Source: an uncultured Campylobacter sp. (lineage in GTDB: Bacteria; Campylobacterota; Campylobacteria; Campylobacterales; Campylobacteraceae). Taken from it: 36,304 nucleotides of DNA. This document shows, one piece after another, positions 8,296-16,462 of this stretch. Positions within the stretch are counted from its first letter, which is position 1. Every line of letters starts with the position of its first letter. Both the position numbers and the translations under genes were made by a program. A model generated the notes under the pieces. The model saw only the letters and a program-made list of their open reading frames with translations. It did not search any database and was not told the DNA's origin. The stretch covers positions 1-36,304 of the forward strand of contig UQBJ01000021.1 of NCBI GenBank assembly GCA_900539255.1. The letters are read 5' to 3'.

Positions 8296-9330
8296 GAAAT
8301 TTGGGTTATAAAATCGCCCATTTTTGTGCGTGAGCTTTTTATTTTGCACTAAAATTTGCGCTTTTTCCTTTTGTGCGTTGCTTAATGCCCTCTCATCTAC
8401 GCCCACAATGCTACGAAAGCCTAAAAACAAATGCTCCAAAAGCAAATCCTTTTGATTTAAACTTTCGCTTTGCCTAAAATTTGGCTCTTTAAGGTATCTT
8501 TCAAGGCTTTTGTGCGTGTAAAATCTTTGATTTTCATAAAAGCTCACCGCCCCAAAGCCACAACCAAGATATTTTGCGCCTTGCCAATAAGCAAGATTGT
8601 GCTGGCAAATGGCGTTTTGCTTTTTAGCAAAATTGCTGATTTCATAGTGCAAAAATCCTAAATTTTCAACGCCTCTTATAAAAAATTTCATCAAATTTGG
8701 AGCATTTTTTTTGAAATTTAAGCGTTTTTCAAAAGCCGTGCCTTTTTCAAGTGTAAGATGATAAGCGCTTATGTGAGAAAGTCCCATTTGAGTGAGCTTT
8801 GCAAGGTTTTCAAGCTCAAATTCAAGCATTTTTTTATCATCAAATTTGCTGTCATAAATCATATCGACATTTATATTTTCAAAGCCTGCTAAATTCGCAT
8901 TTTCAACGCTTTTAAAAATGTCTTTTGCGCTGTGAATTCGCCCTAAAAATTTAAGCTTTTTTTCATCAAAACTTTGCGCCCCAAAGGACACCCTGTTTAT
9001 GCCAAATTCTCGCATTTTTTTGAGCCACGAAAGATTGCTTGAATGCGGATTTGCCTCGCTTGTTTGCTCAGCAAAATCGCTTAAAAAGGGTGCTAAAAAT
9101 TCAAAAACACTCTCAAAAAGCCTAAAATCAACCACACTTGGCGTGCCACCACCGATAAAAAGGGTTTTTATGCTTTTTTGTTTTATATTTAACGCTGAAA
9201 AATGCGCCTTTAAATCCGCTAACAAAGCCTTAAAATACGCTTTTTTCACGCTTTCATTAGCCTTTAATGAGGTAAAAGCGCAGTAAAAACACTTGCTATC
9301 GCAAAATGGAATGTGTAAATAAAGGTGCAA
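8257..9330 (-). CDS. hemW: Radical-SAM haem chaperone HemW-like (HemN family)
   Basis: 357 residues. The radical-SAM cluster motif is CDSKCFYC near residue 9 in MHLYLHIPFCDSKCFYCAF. LFIGGGTPSVVDFRLFESVF, INRVSFGAQSFDEKKLKFLG and NVDMIYD follow, as in the short HemN-like proteins now called HemW, which carry haem rather than oxidise coproporphyrinogen. True HemN has a longer N-terminal region, so HemW is the better call. The start is TTG with AAAGGC upstream. An N/S-rich stretch (EANPHSSNLS) may be an insert. It overlaps the 3' end of waaF by 39 bases and diverges from nudH. Confidence 0.85.
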   Translation of the reverse strand: MHLYLHIPFCDSKCFYCAFTSLKANESVKKAYFKALLADLKAHFSALNIKQKSIKTLFIGGGTPSVVDFRLFESVFEFLAPFLSDFAEQTSEANPHSSNLSWLKKMREFGINRVSFGAQSFDEKKLKFLGRIHSAKDIFKSVENANLAGFENINVDMIYDSKFDDKKMLEFELENLAKLTQMGLSHISAYHLTLEKGTAFEKRLNFKKNAPNLMKFFIRGVENLGFLHYEISNFAKKQNAICQHNLAYWQGAKYLGCGFGAVSFYENQRFYTHKSLERYLKEPNFRQSESLNQKDLLLEHLFLGFRSIVGVDERALSNAQKEKAQILVQNKKLTHKNGRFYNPNFLLSDELALFLSE

Positions 9331-9359
9331 ATAAAGCCTTTTGCGTGAATTTTAGCGCT

Positions 9360-9365
9360 ATTATA
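9360..9365 (-). promoter_or_regulatory. -10 box of hemW
   Basis: TATAAT on the minus strand, about 30 bases before the TTG start of hemW, in the spacer shared with nudH. A T-rich stretch lies upstream. Confidence 0.5.
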
Positions 9366-9417
9366 ACGAAAATTCTGTTTTGATTAACTTTGTTTCAAAC
9401 TTTTTTAAAACAAAACT

Positions 9418-9426
9418 TGCTATAAT
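9418..9426 (+). promoter_or_regulatory. Extended -10 promoter of the nudH-lysC operon
   Basis: TGCTATAAT is a consensus extended -10 element 32 bases before the GTG start of nudH. It is probably the promoter for the tightly packed nudH-lysC-hobA-holB-folP-ligA series. Confidence 0.65.
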
Positions 9427-9457
9427 TGTGTTTTGATTTTTGATTAAGGATTGTCGT

Positions 9458-9931
9458 GTGGAGAAAAAATACCGCCCAAATGTCGCTGCTATCGTGCTTT
9501 CGCCGAAGTATCCGCTAGAATGCAAGGTGCTTTTGGCAAAACGCAATGATATGTTGGATATTTGGCAGTTTCCACAAGGTGGCATTGACAAAGATGAAAG
9601 CGCATCCGTTGCTTTGTTAAGAGAACTTAAAGAAGAAATCGGCACAGACGAGGTTGAAATCATCGCATCTTATCCAAAGTGGCTAAACTACGACTTTCCG
9701 CCCGAGATACTTGAAGAAAAGCGCAAGAAATACAACTTTGACGGGCAGAGTCAAAAGTATTTTTTAGTGCGCCTAAAATCAAAGGCAAAAATCAACATAA
9801 ACACCGCCGAGCCTGAATTTGAGGCGTATGAATTTGTGAGTTTGAAGCGGCTTTTCGAGCTGGCTACACATTTCAAACGCCCGCTGTATGTCAAGGTGAT
9901 ACAATACTTTCAAGAAAAAGGATATTTGTAA
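9458..9931 (+). CDS. nudH: RNA pyrophosphohydrolase / dinucleoside polyphosphate hydrolase
   Basis: Nudix hydrolase of the NudH/RppH type, which removes pyrophosphate from RNA 5' ends or cleaves dinucleoside polyphosphates. 157 residues from GTG at 9458, chosen because AAGGA lies seven bases upstream and MEKKYRPNVAAIVLS matches the family start; an in-frame TTG at 9440 lacks a ribosome site. The Nudix box is GGIDKDESASVALLRELKEE followed by IG, with the preceding WQFPQGG typical of RppH. The stop is one base from the lysC ATG. Confidence 0.92.
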   Translation: MEKKYRPNVAAIVLSPKYPLECKVLLAKRNDMLDIWQFPQGGIDKDESASVALLRELKEEIGTDEVEIIASYPKWLNYDFPPEILEEKRKKYNFDGQSQKYFLVRLKSKAKININTAEPEFEAYEFVSLKRLFELATHFKRPLYVKVIQYFQEKGYL

Positions 9932-9932
9932 A

Positions 9933-11132
9933 ATGCTTATCGTGCAAAAGTATGGTGGCACAAGCGTTGGGAGCTTGGAGCGCATAGAAGAAGTCGCTAA
10001 AAGAGTGATTTCAACCAAAAAAGCAGGCAACGATGTCGTTGTCATAGTCTCCGCGATGAGCGGAGTAACGAATTCGCTTATCGAACAGGCTGAATTCTAC
10101 ACCAAAAGCCCAAATTTACAGGCTATGGATTTGCTTTTAAGTAGCGGAGAGCGCGTTACTTCGGCACTTTTAACCATAGCACTTGAAGCAAAAGGCTATG
10201 AAGCCATAGCTTTTTCGGGTAGAAAGGCTGGGATTCTCACAGATAGCGTTTTCACAAAGGCGAGAATCGAGCAAATAGACGCCACAGCAATGAAAGACGA
10301 GTTAAAAAGTGGCAAAATCGTTGTCGTAGCTGGCTTTCAAGGCGTGGATAAAGACGGACGCGTTACTACTTTGGGGCGCGGGGGCAGTGATTTGAGCGCA
10401 GTGGCTATCGCTGGGGCGTTGCAAGCTGATGTGTGCGAGATTTACACCGATGTCGATGGGGTTTATACCACAGACCCACGCATAGAGCCTAAGGCAAGGA
10501 AGTTAGACACGATTTCTTACGATGAAATGCTTGAACTTGCAAGTCTTGGCGCAAAGGTGCTGCAAAATCGCTCGGTAGAACTAGCAAAAAAGCTTGGCGT
10601 GCGTATCATCACACGCAGTAGCTTTAACAACAACGAAGGAACACTCATCACAAAGGAAGAAAGTATGGAACAAGCATTAGTTAGTGGAATCGCACTTGAT
10701 AAAAATCAAGCCCGCGTTACTTTACGCAAGATTAAGGACAAGCCCGGTATCGCGGCTGAGATTTTTTCAGCCCTAGCGGACGCAAACATAAATGTGGATA
10801 TGATTATCCAAAATGTAGGCGTTGATGGAGCGACAAATTTAGGCTTTACCGTGCCGCAAAATGAGTTAGAACTCGCCAAAAGCACGATGAAAAAGGTGCT
10901 TGATGGCATAGTCATAGAAAGCGACAAAGATATAGCCAAAGTCTCCATAGTGGGCGTGGGTATGAAAAGCCATTCAGGCGTGGCGTCAAAGGCGTTTAAA
11001 GCCCTTGCAAAAGAAGGCATAAACATAGGTATGATAAGCACGAGCGAGATTAAAATCTCAATGATAGTGCAAGAAAAATACGCCGAACTCGCCGTTAGAG
11101 TGCTACACGAAGCCTATGAGCTGGATAAATAA
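9933..11132 (+). CDS. lysC: Aspartokinase
   Basis: Phosphorylates aspartate, the first step towards lysine, threonine, methionine and diaminopimelate. 399 residues. The kinase domain has VQKYGGTSVGSLERI at the N-terminus, VSAMSGVTN, and TTLGRGGSDLSAVAIA around 150. Two ACT domains from about 260 (VTLRKIKDKPGIAAEIFSAL; VSIVGVGMKSHSGVASKAFK) indicate feedback control by an end-product amino acid. Typical length. The stop overlaps the hobA start by one base (TAATG). Confidence 0.97.
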   Translation: MLIVQKYGGTSVGSLERIEEVAKRVISTKKAGNDVVVIVSAMSGVTNSLIEQAEFYTKSPNLQAMDLLLSSGERVTSALLTIALEAKGYEAIAFSGRKAGILTDSVFTKARIEQIDATAMKDELKSGKIVVVAGFQGVDKDGRVTTLGRGGSDLSAVAIAGALQADVCEIYTDVDGVYTTDPRIEPKARKLDTISYDEMLELASLGAKVLQNRSVELAKKLGVRIITRSSFNNNEGTLITKEESMEQALVSGIALDKNQARVTLRKIKDKPGIAAEIFSALADANINVDMIIQNVGVDGATNLGFTVPQNELELAKSTMKKVLDGIVIESDKDIAKVSIVGVGMKSHSGVASKAFKALAKEGINIGMISTSEIKISMIVQEKYAELAVRVLHEAYELDK

Positions 11133-11662
11133 TGGACTATTTGAAATTCTTGCTTGAAAGCATTAGAGAAGGCGGCGTTTTTATGCAGTGGCTAGAAACG
11201 CGCAGGCTTGAATTTGCGCCCTTAATGGCAGCAAAATTCAGCCTAATGCTCGAAGGCAAGAGCTTTATTTTAATGAGCGATGAGCCACGCGCGTGGTATG
11301 AGCGATATTTTTTGCAAAATATCAACGCAAAATCCTACCGCCCTTTCGTGCCTGTCTTTTCGCTTGACAATTTTTATCCGCATAAAGTCAAAAACAACGA
11401 TGACATTATCTTGCTGAATGATTTGCTTGAAACAGCCTTTCCAAGTGGCTTTGTGTATTTTTACATAGGCTCAAACAAAGATATAAAATTTCAAATCGCC
11501 CGCAGCCGCGATGATAGCTTGCTTTGGCTACTTGATGAGCAGTTGCAAAACAGCTTTTTGTTAAGCTCAAAGGACAGCGAATTAGACGAAAAGCTCATCA
11601 CGCTTTACAAGCTCTTTGACAAGAGTTTGGAGGCGATTTTGTTTTCAAGGGTAAGCCTTTGA
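11132..11662 (+). CDS. hobA: DnaA-initiator-associating protein HobA
   Basis: 176 residues with no membrane segment. It resembles HobA, the Campylobacterota protein that binds DnaA and promotes its assembly at oriC (a functional counterpart of DiaA). Features shared with the family include an N-terminal helix followed by GVFMQWLETRRLEFAPLMAA, ARAWYERYFLQNINAKSYRP-like core (here EPRAWYERYFLQNINA), VFSLDNFYP, DDSLLWLLDEQLQNSF, and a C-terminal LFDKSLEAILFSRVSL. Its place between lysC and holB matches C. jejuni as I recall it. The ATG overlaps the lysC stop; the stop overlaps the holB TTG. Confidence 0.82.
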   Translation: MDYLKFLLESIREGGVFMQWLETRRLEFAPLMAAKFSLMLEGKSFILMSDEPRAWYERYFLQNINAKSYRPFVPVFSLDNFYPHKVKNNDDIILLNDLLETAFPSGFVYFYIGSNKDIKFQIARSRDDSLLWLLDEQLQNSFLLSSKDSELDEKLITLYKLFDKSLEAILFSRVSL

Positions 11663-12273
11663 GCGAATTTGGCAGTAAAATTCTCATCACAAGCGATTTT
11701 GAAAGCGTGAAAGAGCAGATGATAAAGGACTTTGGCGAAAAGAATTTGCGTTTTATCCCTAAAATTCCAGCGGTGGAGTTTTTGATGGACGATGCAAGAG
11801 CGGTTGAAAAAGAAAGCTACATAGCCGAAAACAGCGAAAAAATCATAGTGATAATGGCAAACGCCTTTCGCGGCGAGGCTCAAAATTTCTTACTCAAACT
11901 CTTTGAAGAACCGCCCAAAAATGTAAAATTTCTCATCGTTTGCCCGTCTAAAAATTTGCTTTTAGCCACAGTTCGTTCGCGTTTTATCTGCGAAGTTTTA
12001 AACAAAAAAAAGCCCCGCCAAGCCCTAAATTTAGACTTAAATCATTTGGATTTAAAAAAAATCCTTGAATTCTTGCAAGAAAATGAGGGTTTGGATAAGG
12101 TAGCTTTGCAAGAAATGGTAGCGAATTTAACTTTACACAGCAGCAAAACGCACGCTTTGGGCGAAAAGGAACTTGAATTTTTTTATCAAGCCTACGAGCT
12201 TGCGCGCTTAAATGGCAAGGCGGGCGTGATTTTAGCAACGCTTTTGTTAAATTTATATGAGAGCAAAAAATGA
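11659..12273 (+). CDS. holB: DNA polymerase III delta-prime subunit, short form
   Basis: 204 residues, related to the delta-prime subunit of the sliding-clamp loader. NAFRGEAQNFLLKLFEEPPK, LIVCPSKNLLLATVRSRF match the delta-prime/gamma family core (EEPP and SR motifs). There is no Walker A motif, as expected for delta-prime, and it is much shorter than the E. coli protein, as in other Campylobacterota. The start is TTG overlapping the hobA TGA (TTGA). The 3' end overlaps folP by four bases (ATGA). Sitting next to hobA, it links replication initiation and elongation factors. Confidence 0.8.
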   Translation: MSEFGSKILITSDFESVKEQMIKDFGEKNLRFIPKIPAVEFLMDDARAVEKESYIAENSEKIIVIMANAFRGEAQNFLLKLFEEPPKNVKFLIVCPSKNLLLATVRSRFICEVLNKKKPRQALNLDLNHLDLKKILEFLQENEGLDKVALQEMVANLTLHSSKTHALGEKELEFFYQAYELARLNGKAGVILATLLLNLYESKK

Positions 12274-13415
12274 ATTTTTACAAAATCAACGCGAACACAG
12301 ACTTTAACGCACTTTGCGACTTTATCAAGCCCCATAAAATAGGGCAAAAAATGATGAGCAAAAAGGCTCAAATTCACTTTTTTTTGATTAAAAACATAAG
12401 CGCACCCGCCGCAAACATACTCAAACAAGACGCTTTAAGCGTGGGAGCTGAGTGCATTACGCACAAGGACAGCATTTTAGGCAAAAGCGAAAATTCAAAC
12501 GCCCTTTTAATGGCGACACAAGCGCAAATTCAAAGGCTTGTCGAAAGGGAAAAAAAGCAAGATTTTGGCTTGAAAAATTTAGCCGCCTTTTTAAATCAAA
12601 ACTTTGAAAAGCCCAAAAAAGCAAAACTTATGGCGGTTTTAAACATAAATGAGGACAGCTTTAACCCCGCAAGTCGCGTAAAAAAAGAGAACTTTCAAAA
12701 AAGGCTCGAAGCCATACTTGCCTTAAAGCCTGATTTTGTCGATATAGGTGCGGTTTCATCTCGTCCTGGGAGCTTGTATTGCGGAAGTGATGAGGAATTT
12801 TCAAGGCTTAAAGAGCCATTAGAGCTTATTTACAAGAATGATTATTTCAAGCAAAGCACATTTAGCCTTGATAGCTTTGATGAAAAATGCCTTAAATTCG
12901 CACTTGATAGGGGTTTTTCGCTGATAAATGACATTATGGGGCTTAAAAATGAAGCGTTAGCGCACCTTGCAAAAAGCTACAACGCAAGCTACTGCCTGAT
13001 GCACATACAAAATGAACCGCACAATATGCAAAATAGCCCACACTATGATGATTTGCTTGGCGAAATTGATGAATTTTTTGCTAAAAAGCTCGAAATTTTA
13101 GATACTTGCGGGGTAAAAAATGTGATTTTAGACATAGGCGTAGGCTTTGGCAAAACCCCAAAGCACAATATGCTTTTAATCAAGCACTTAGAGCATTTTT
13201 TGCACTTTGAAAAGCCCTTGCTTGTGGGAGCTAGCCGCAAAGGCGTCATCAACGCTTACTTTCCAAGCGAGGTGCAAGAGCGCCTTGCGGGCAGCCTTTA
13301 TTTGCATTTAGAAGCCTTTAAAAATGGTGCGAGCATTATCCGCACGCACGATTTATACGAGCATAAACAAGCCTTTGCGCTTGAAAACGCGATGAGAGAG
13401 CTTAGCGATGAGTGA
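12270..13415 (+). CDS. folP: Dihydropteroate synthase
   Basis: Joins p-aminobenzoate to hydroxymethyldihydropterin pyrophosphate in folate synthesis; the sulfonamide target. 381 residues, longer than the usual 270-280 because of about 120 extra N-terminal residues, which is normal in Campylobacter and Helicobacter. The DHPS core starts at MAVLNINEDSFNP, a variant of the common GVLNVTPDSF. Other core motifs are DIGAVSSRPGS, FSLINDIMG, ILDIGVGFGKTPKHNMLLIK, LLVGASRKGVI and IIRTHDLYEHKQA. It overlaps holB and ligA by a few bases each. Confidence 0.94.
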   Translation: MNFYKINANTDFNALCDFIKPHKIGQKMMSKKAQIHFFLIKNISAPAANILKQDALSVGAECITHKDSILGKSENSNALLMATQAQIQRLVEREKKQDFGLKNLAAFLNQNFEKPKKAKLMAVLNINEDSFNPASRVKKENFQKRLEAILALKPDFVDIGAVSSRPGSLYCGSDEEFSRLKEPLELIYKNDYFKQSTFSLDSFDEKCLKFALDRGFSLINDIMGLKNEALAHLAKSYNASYCLMHIQNEPHNMQNSPHYDDLLGEIDEFFAKKLEILDTCGVKNVILDIGVGFGKTPKHNMLLIKHLEHFLHFEKPLLVGASRKGVINAYFPSEVQERLAGSLYLHLEAFKNGASIIRTHDLYEHKQAFALENAMRELSDE

Positions 13416-15459
13416 AAAAGAGTATTTACAAAGCGTGGCAATAGCCAGCGAGTGGATGAGGGCTTACTATGAAAAGGACGAGCCGCTAGCAAGCGATGAA
13501 GAGTATGACGCGCTCATTCGCCGTTTGCGCGAGTTTGAAAGCGCAAACCCTAGCCTTGTGAGCGCAAATTCGCCCACGCAAAAGGTCGCCCCAAACATTC
13601 AAAGCGAGTTTAGCAAGCTCAAACACAGCGCGAAAATGTGGTCTATGGAGGACATTTTTAGCGAGGCTGAACTCATCGCTTGGGCGAAAAGATGCGAAAA
13701 AACTTCAAGCCAAAACTCCACCCCAAACAGCCTTTTTAGCGAGTTAGAAAGCCAAAATTTAGCTTTAAATTCAAGTGATGACAGCTTTTTTGTCGAGCCT
13801 AAATTTGACGGAGCGAGCCTAAACCTTACCTACGAAAACGGCGAGCTAGTAAGTGGCGCAACAAGAGGAGACGGCGAAGTTGGCGAGGACATAACGCAAA
13901 ATGTGCGCGTCATAGCAAGCATTCCACAACACATAAACTACAAAGAACGCATAGAAATTCGCGGTGAAATCGTCATCTTAAAGGCTGATTTTGACGAGCT
14001 TAACCAAAAGCGAGCCGCAAGCGGACAAAGCCTTTTTGCTAACCCGCGAAACGCCGCAAGTGGCAGTTTGCGCCAGCTTGATACAAGTATCACCAAAGAG
14101 CGAAATTTGAAATTTTACCCTTGGGGCGTGGGCGAAAATTCGCTAAAATTCAAAAAACACAGCGAAGTTATGGACTTTGTGCGAAATTTAGGCTTTTTAA
14201 AAGATGATTTTGTAAGAGTTTGTAAAAGCTTAGATGAAGTTATCGCCGCTTATAAAGGGCTTTTAAGCCAAAGAGAGAGCAAGGCGATGATGATGGACGG
14301 AATGGTTGTGCGGCTTAACAGCCTTGAAAAATGCGCCCAGCTTGGCTACACCGTGAAATTTCCGCGCTTTATGGCAGCGTTTAAATTCCCAGCCCTTGAA
14401 AAAACGACAACGCTTTTGGGTGTAAATTTACAAGTGGGACGAAGCGGGGTTATCACGCCTGTGGCGGTGCTTGAAGCAGTGGTTATCGAGGGCGTTACGG
14501 TGCGTTCTGCGACCTTGCATAACTTTGATGAAATCGCTAGACTTGATGCGAAAATCGGCGACAAAGTAAGCATCATACGAAGTGGCGATGTGATTCCTAA
14601 AATCACAAGGGTTTTCACAGAGCGGCGCACAGGTGATGAGCGCGACATAGCACGCCCCACGCACTGCCCTGAGTGTGGTGGCGAGCTTTTGGACGAGGGC
14701 ATTTTGATAAAATGTCAAAATTTAAGCTGCGAGGCGCGTGTAGTGGGCGCGCTCATTTATTTTGTCTCCAAAAAGTGCCTAAACATAGACGGACTTGGGG
14801 CAAGCATAGTTGAATTTTTGTTTAAAGAGGGCAAGATAAAGAGCATAGAGGACATTTTTTTCTTAACAAGTGCTGATTTTGAGGGCTTGGAAGGCTTTAA
14901 GGACAAAAAAATCAACAACCTACTCAACGCCATAAAAAACGCCCGCAAAACCCAGCTTTACCGCTTTATCAACGCTTTGGGGATTGAGCATATTGGCGAA
15001 GTGGCGGCTAAAAAAATCGCTCGCAACTTTGGCAAGGCGTGGATAGACAAAAGCGAGGACGATTTTAGCACGCTTGAAGACTTTGGCGAAGTGATGGCGC
15101 GCAGTGTGAGCGAGTTTTTGCGGGTAAATTACGAGCGGATTTTGAAATTTTATGAGATTTTAGACTTTGATGATTTGCAAAATTCAAATTTGACTTCGCA
15201 GGGCGTAGCGCAGGATTTTCAAGGTGCGAGCCAAATTTTTGCGGGCAAAAGTTTTGTCATCACAGGCACGCTCTCACGCCCAAGAGATGAATTTAGCGCG
15301 CTTATTGAGAGTTTAGGCGGCAAGGTAAGCGGGAGTGTTTCAAGTAAAACGAGCTTTGTGCTTTACGGGCAAAATGCAGGTAGCAAATTTGACAAGGCTC
15401 AAAATTTAGGCGTGCGTTGCATTGATGAGAGCGAATTTAACGAGTTGATTAAGGGCTAA
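13408..15459 (+). CDS. ligA: NAD-dependent DNA ligase
   Basis: Seals nicks in replication and repair using NAD. 683 residues. The adenylation domain has the active-site lysine in VEPKFDGASLNLTY near residue 131. The OB fold (ITPVAVLEAVVIEGVTVRSA), a four-cysteine zinc finger (CPECGG...CQNLSCEA), helix-hairpin-helix repeats (NALGIEHIGEVAAKKIA) and a C-terminal BRCT domain (FAGKSFVITGTLSRPRDEFS) follow in order. Just before the KxDG motif is an N/S/L-rich stretch (QNSTPNSLFSELESQNLALN) that looks inserted; C. jejuni LigA is about 647 residues from memory. Its ATG overlaps the folP stop region by eight bases. Last gene of the nudH series. Confidence 0.97.
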   Translation: MSEKEYLQSVAIASEWMRAYYEKDEPLASDEEYDALIRRLREFESANPSLVSANSPTQKVAPNIQSEFSKLKHSAKMWSMEDIFSEAELIAWAKRCEKTSSQNSTPNSLFSELESQNLALNSSDDSFFVEPKFDGASLNLTYENGELVSGATRGDGEVGEDITQNVRVIASIPQHINYKERIEIRGEIVILKADFDELNQKRAASGQSLFANPRNAASGSLRQLDTSITKERNLKFYPWGVGENSLKFKKHSEVMDFVRNLGFLKDDFVRVCKSLDEVIAAYKGLLSQRESKAMMMDGMVVRLNSLEKCAQLGYTVKFPRFMAAFKFPALEKTTTLLGVNLQVGRSGVITPVAVLEAVVIEGVTVRSATLHNFDEIARLDAKIGDKVSIIRSGDVIPKITRVFTERRTGDERDIARPTHCPECGGELLDEGILIKCQNLSCEARVVGALIYFVSKKCLNIDGLGASIVEFLFKEGKIKSIEDIFFLTSADFEGLEGFKDKKINNLLNAIKNARKTQLYRFINALGIEHIGEVAAKKIARNFGKAWIDKSEDDFSTLEDFGEVMARSVSEFLRVNYERILKFYEILDFDDLQNSNLTSQGVAQDFQGASQIFAGKSFVITGTLSRPRDEFSALIESLGGKVSGSVSSKTSFVLYGQNAGSKFDKAQNLGVRCIDESEFNELIKG

Positions 15460-15471
15460 ACGCCGTTTAGC
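15455..15471 (+). terminator. Hairpin at the ligA stop codon
   Basis: GCTAAAC, a three-base loop GCC, and GTTTAGC form a perfect seven-pair stem that includes the ligA TAA. Only a weak T stretch (ATTTT) follows some bases later, so termination is uncertain. It marks the end of the long nudH-ligA series. Confidence 0.4.
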
Positions 15472-15568
15472 GCGAGCAATTTTACAAAATTCCGCTTGTT
15501 AAAATTTAGCGTTAAATTCAACCGCATAGCAACGCAAAGGCGATTTGCAAATTATTTTGCCTTTTTGC

Positions 15569-15782
15569 TTAGCGCGATAACCATAGTGTAAAACGAGCTT
15601 TTTCGATGAGCGTTTGCGTATCAACCCAAACTCCATCTTTGGTAAAATCACTTACAATAAACCTTTGAATTCTTGCGGCTTTTTGGGCGATTTGTTCTAG
15701 CCTTTCTTGCTCGTCAGGCGTAAATTTCTCAAAATCCGTCTAATCCCGCTTGTAGCTTTGTTAGCGCACTTTCATAACGCTT
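15569..15782 (-). pseudogene. Decayed gene fragment, identity unknown
   Basis: On the minus strand a frame reads LKRYESALTKLQAGLDGF up to a TGA. A one-base shift later it continues EKFTPDEQERLEQIAQKAAR, then IQRFIVSDFTKDGVWVDTQT and IEKARFTLWLSR to a TAA at 15571-15569. Composition is protein-like (charged, helical) and unlike the A/T words around it, and no start with a ribosome site is present. This looks like the tail of a frameshifted, 5'-truncated gene. I cannot name the family. Confidence 0.45.
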
Positions 15783-15999
15783 TTAAAGCGCAAATTTTCG
15801 TTTAAAAAAGCCCATTGTAACACAGCCCTGCGACACATAATGTCGTTTTTACACCTCTAATAATTTTTTTTTAAAAAAATTGCAAATTTTTTAAATTTTT
15901 GATGATAATTTGCCAAAAAATAAATTTACATTCAAAAATTCACACTCACTTCACAAAACTTTGATAAAGTGCCTTTGTGATTTTTTACAAAGGACAAAA
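15783..15999. other. A/T-rich spacer upstream of the cytochrome operon
   Basis: No gene seen. It includes long A and T runs near 15860-15905, likely promoter DNA for the SHP-type cytochrome gene. A possible -10 (GATAAA at 15963) is weak. AAGGA at 15990-15994 is the ribosome site. Confidence 0.4.
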
Positions 16000-16422
16000 A
16001 TGAAAAAGATTTTCTCTTTTTTAGTGCTGGCGTTTTTCGCCGCAAACCTAAACGCAGCGGGCTTTAACAGCGCGATGCAAGGCTATATCGATGAGCTAAA
16101 AGCTCAGGCAAAGGCGCAAAATCCAAGTTTTACGGATTTTGACGCAGGTCGTGGCGAAAGGCTTTTTGCCACTAAAAACAAGGGCAAAGACGGCGAAATC
16201 TTGTCCTGTCAAAGCTGCCACAACGCGAATTTAAAGCAAAGTGCGACAAATGTTTTCACAGGCAAATCCATCGCACCCCTTGCACCAAGCGCAAATCCTA
16301 GCCGCTTGACAGACACAAAAGAAGTCAAAAAGTGGCTCAAACGCAACTTTAAAGATGTCTTTTTGCGCGAAGGCACAGCACTTGAAAAAGGCGATGTGCT
16401 TTACTATCTCATCAAGCAGTGA
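16000..16422 (+). CDS. SHP-type monohaem cytochrome c (DUF1924)
   Basis: 140 residues. The signal peptide MKKIFSFLVLAFFAANLNAA places it in the periplasm. One c-haem site CQSCH lies at 70-74. SIAPLAPSANPSRLTDTKEV and KKWLKRNFKDVFLREGTALE match DUF1924/SHP proteins, in which an asparagine (here in SANP) is the movable sixth haem ligand and oxygen or NO can bind. The two cysteines that family members usually have in RNC...GREC are replaced by F and G here, so the disulfide is missing. It heads an operon with a dihaem cytochrome c and a b561, as in the shp-dhc-cytochrome b group of Rhodobacter. The start is ATG with AAGGA upstream; the frame is open back to 15910 but the signal peptide decides. 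Function in vivo is unknown even in the family. Confidence 0.85.
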   Translation: MKKIFSFLVLAFFAANLNAAGFNSAMQGYIDELKAQAKAQNPSFTDFDAGRGERLFATKNKGKDGEILSCQSCHNANLKQSATNVFTGKSIAPLAPSANPSRLTDTKEVKKWLKRNFKDVFLREGTALEKGDVLYYLIKQ

Positions 16423-16462
16423 GGCGCGAAATGAAGGCATTTTTCAAAGGCACTTTTTTAAG

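Noticed and set aside
9440..9457. TTG start for nudH
   Set aside because: No ribosome site, and the AAGGA downstream of it points to GTG at 9458.
16355..16462. Earlier start for the dihaem cytochrome
   Set aside because: It lies inside the SHP gene and would place 36 polar residues before the signal peptide.
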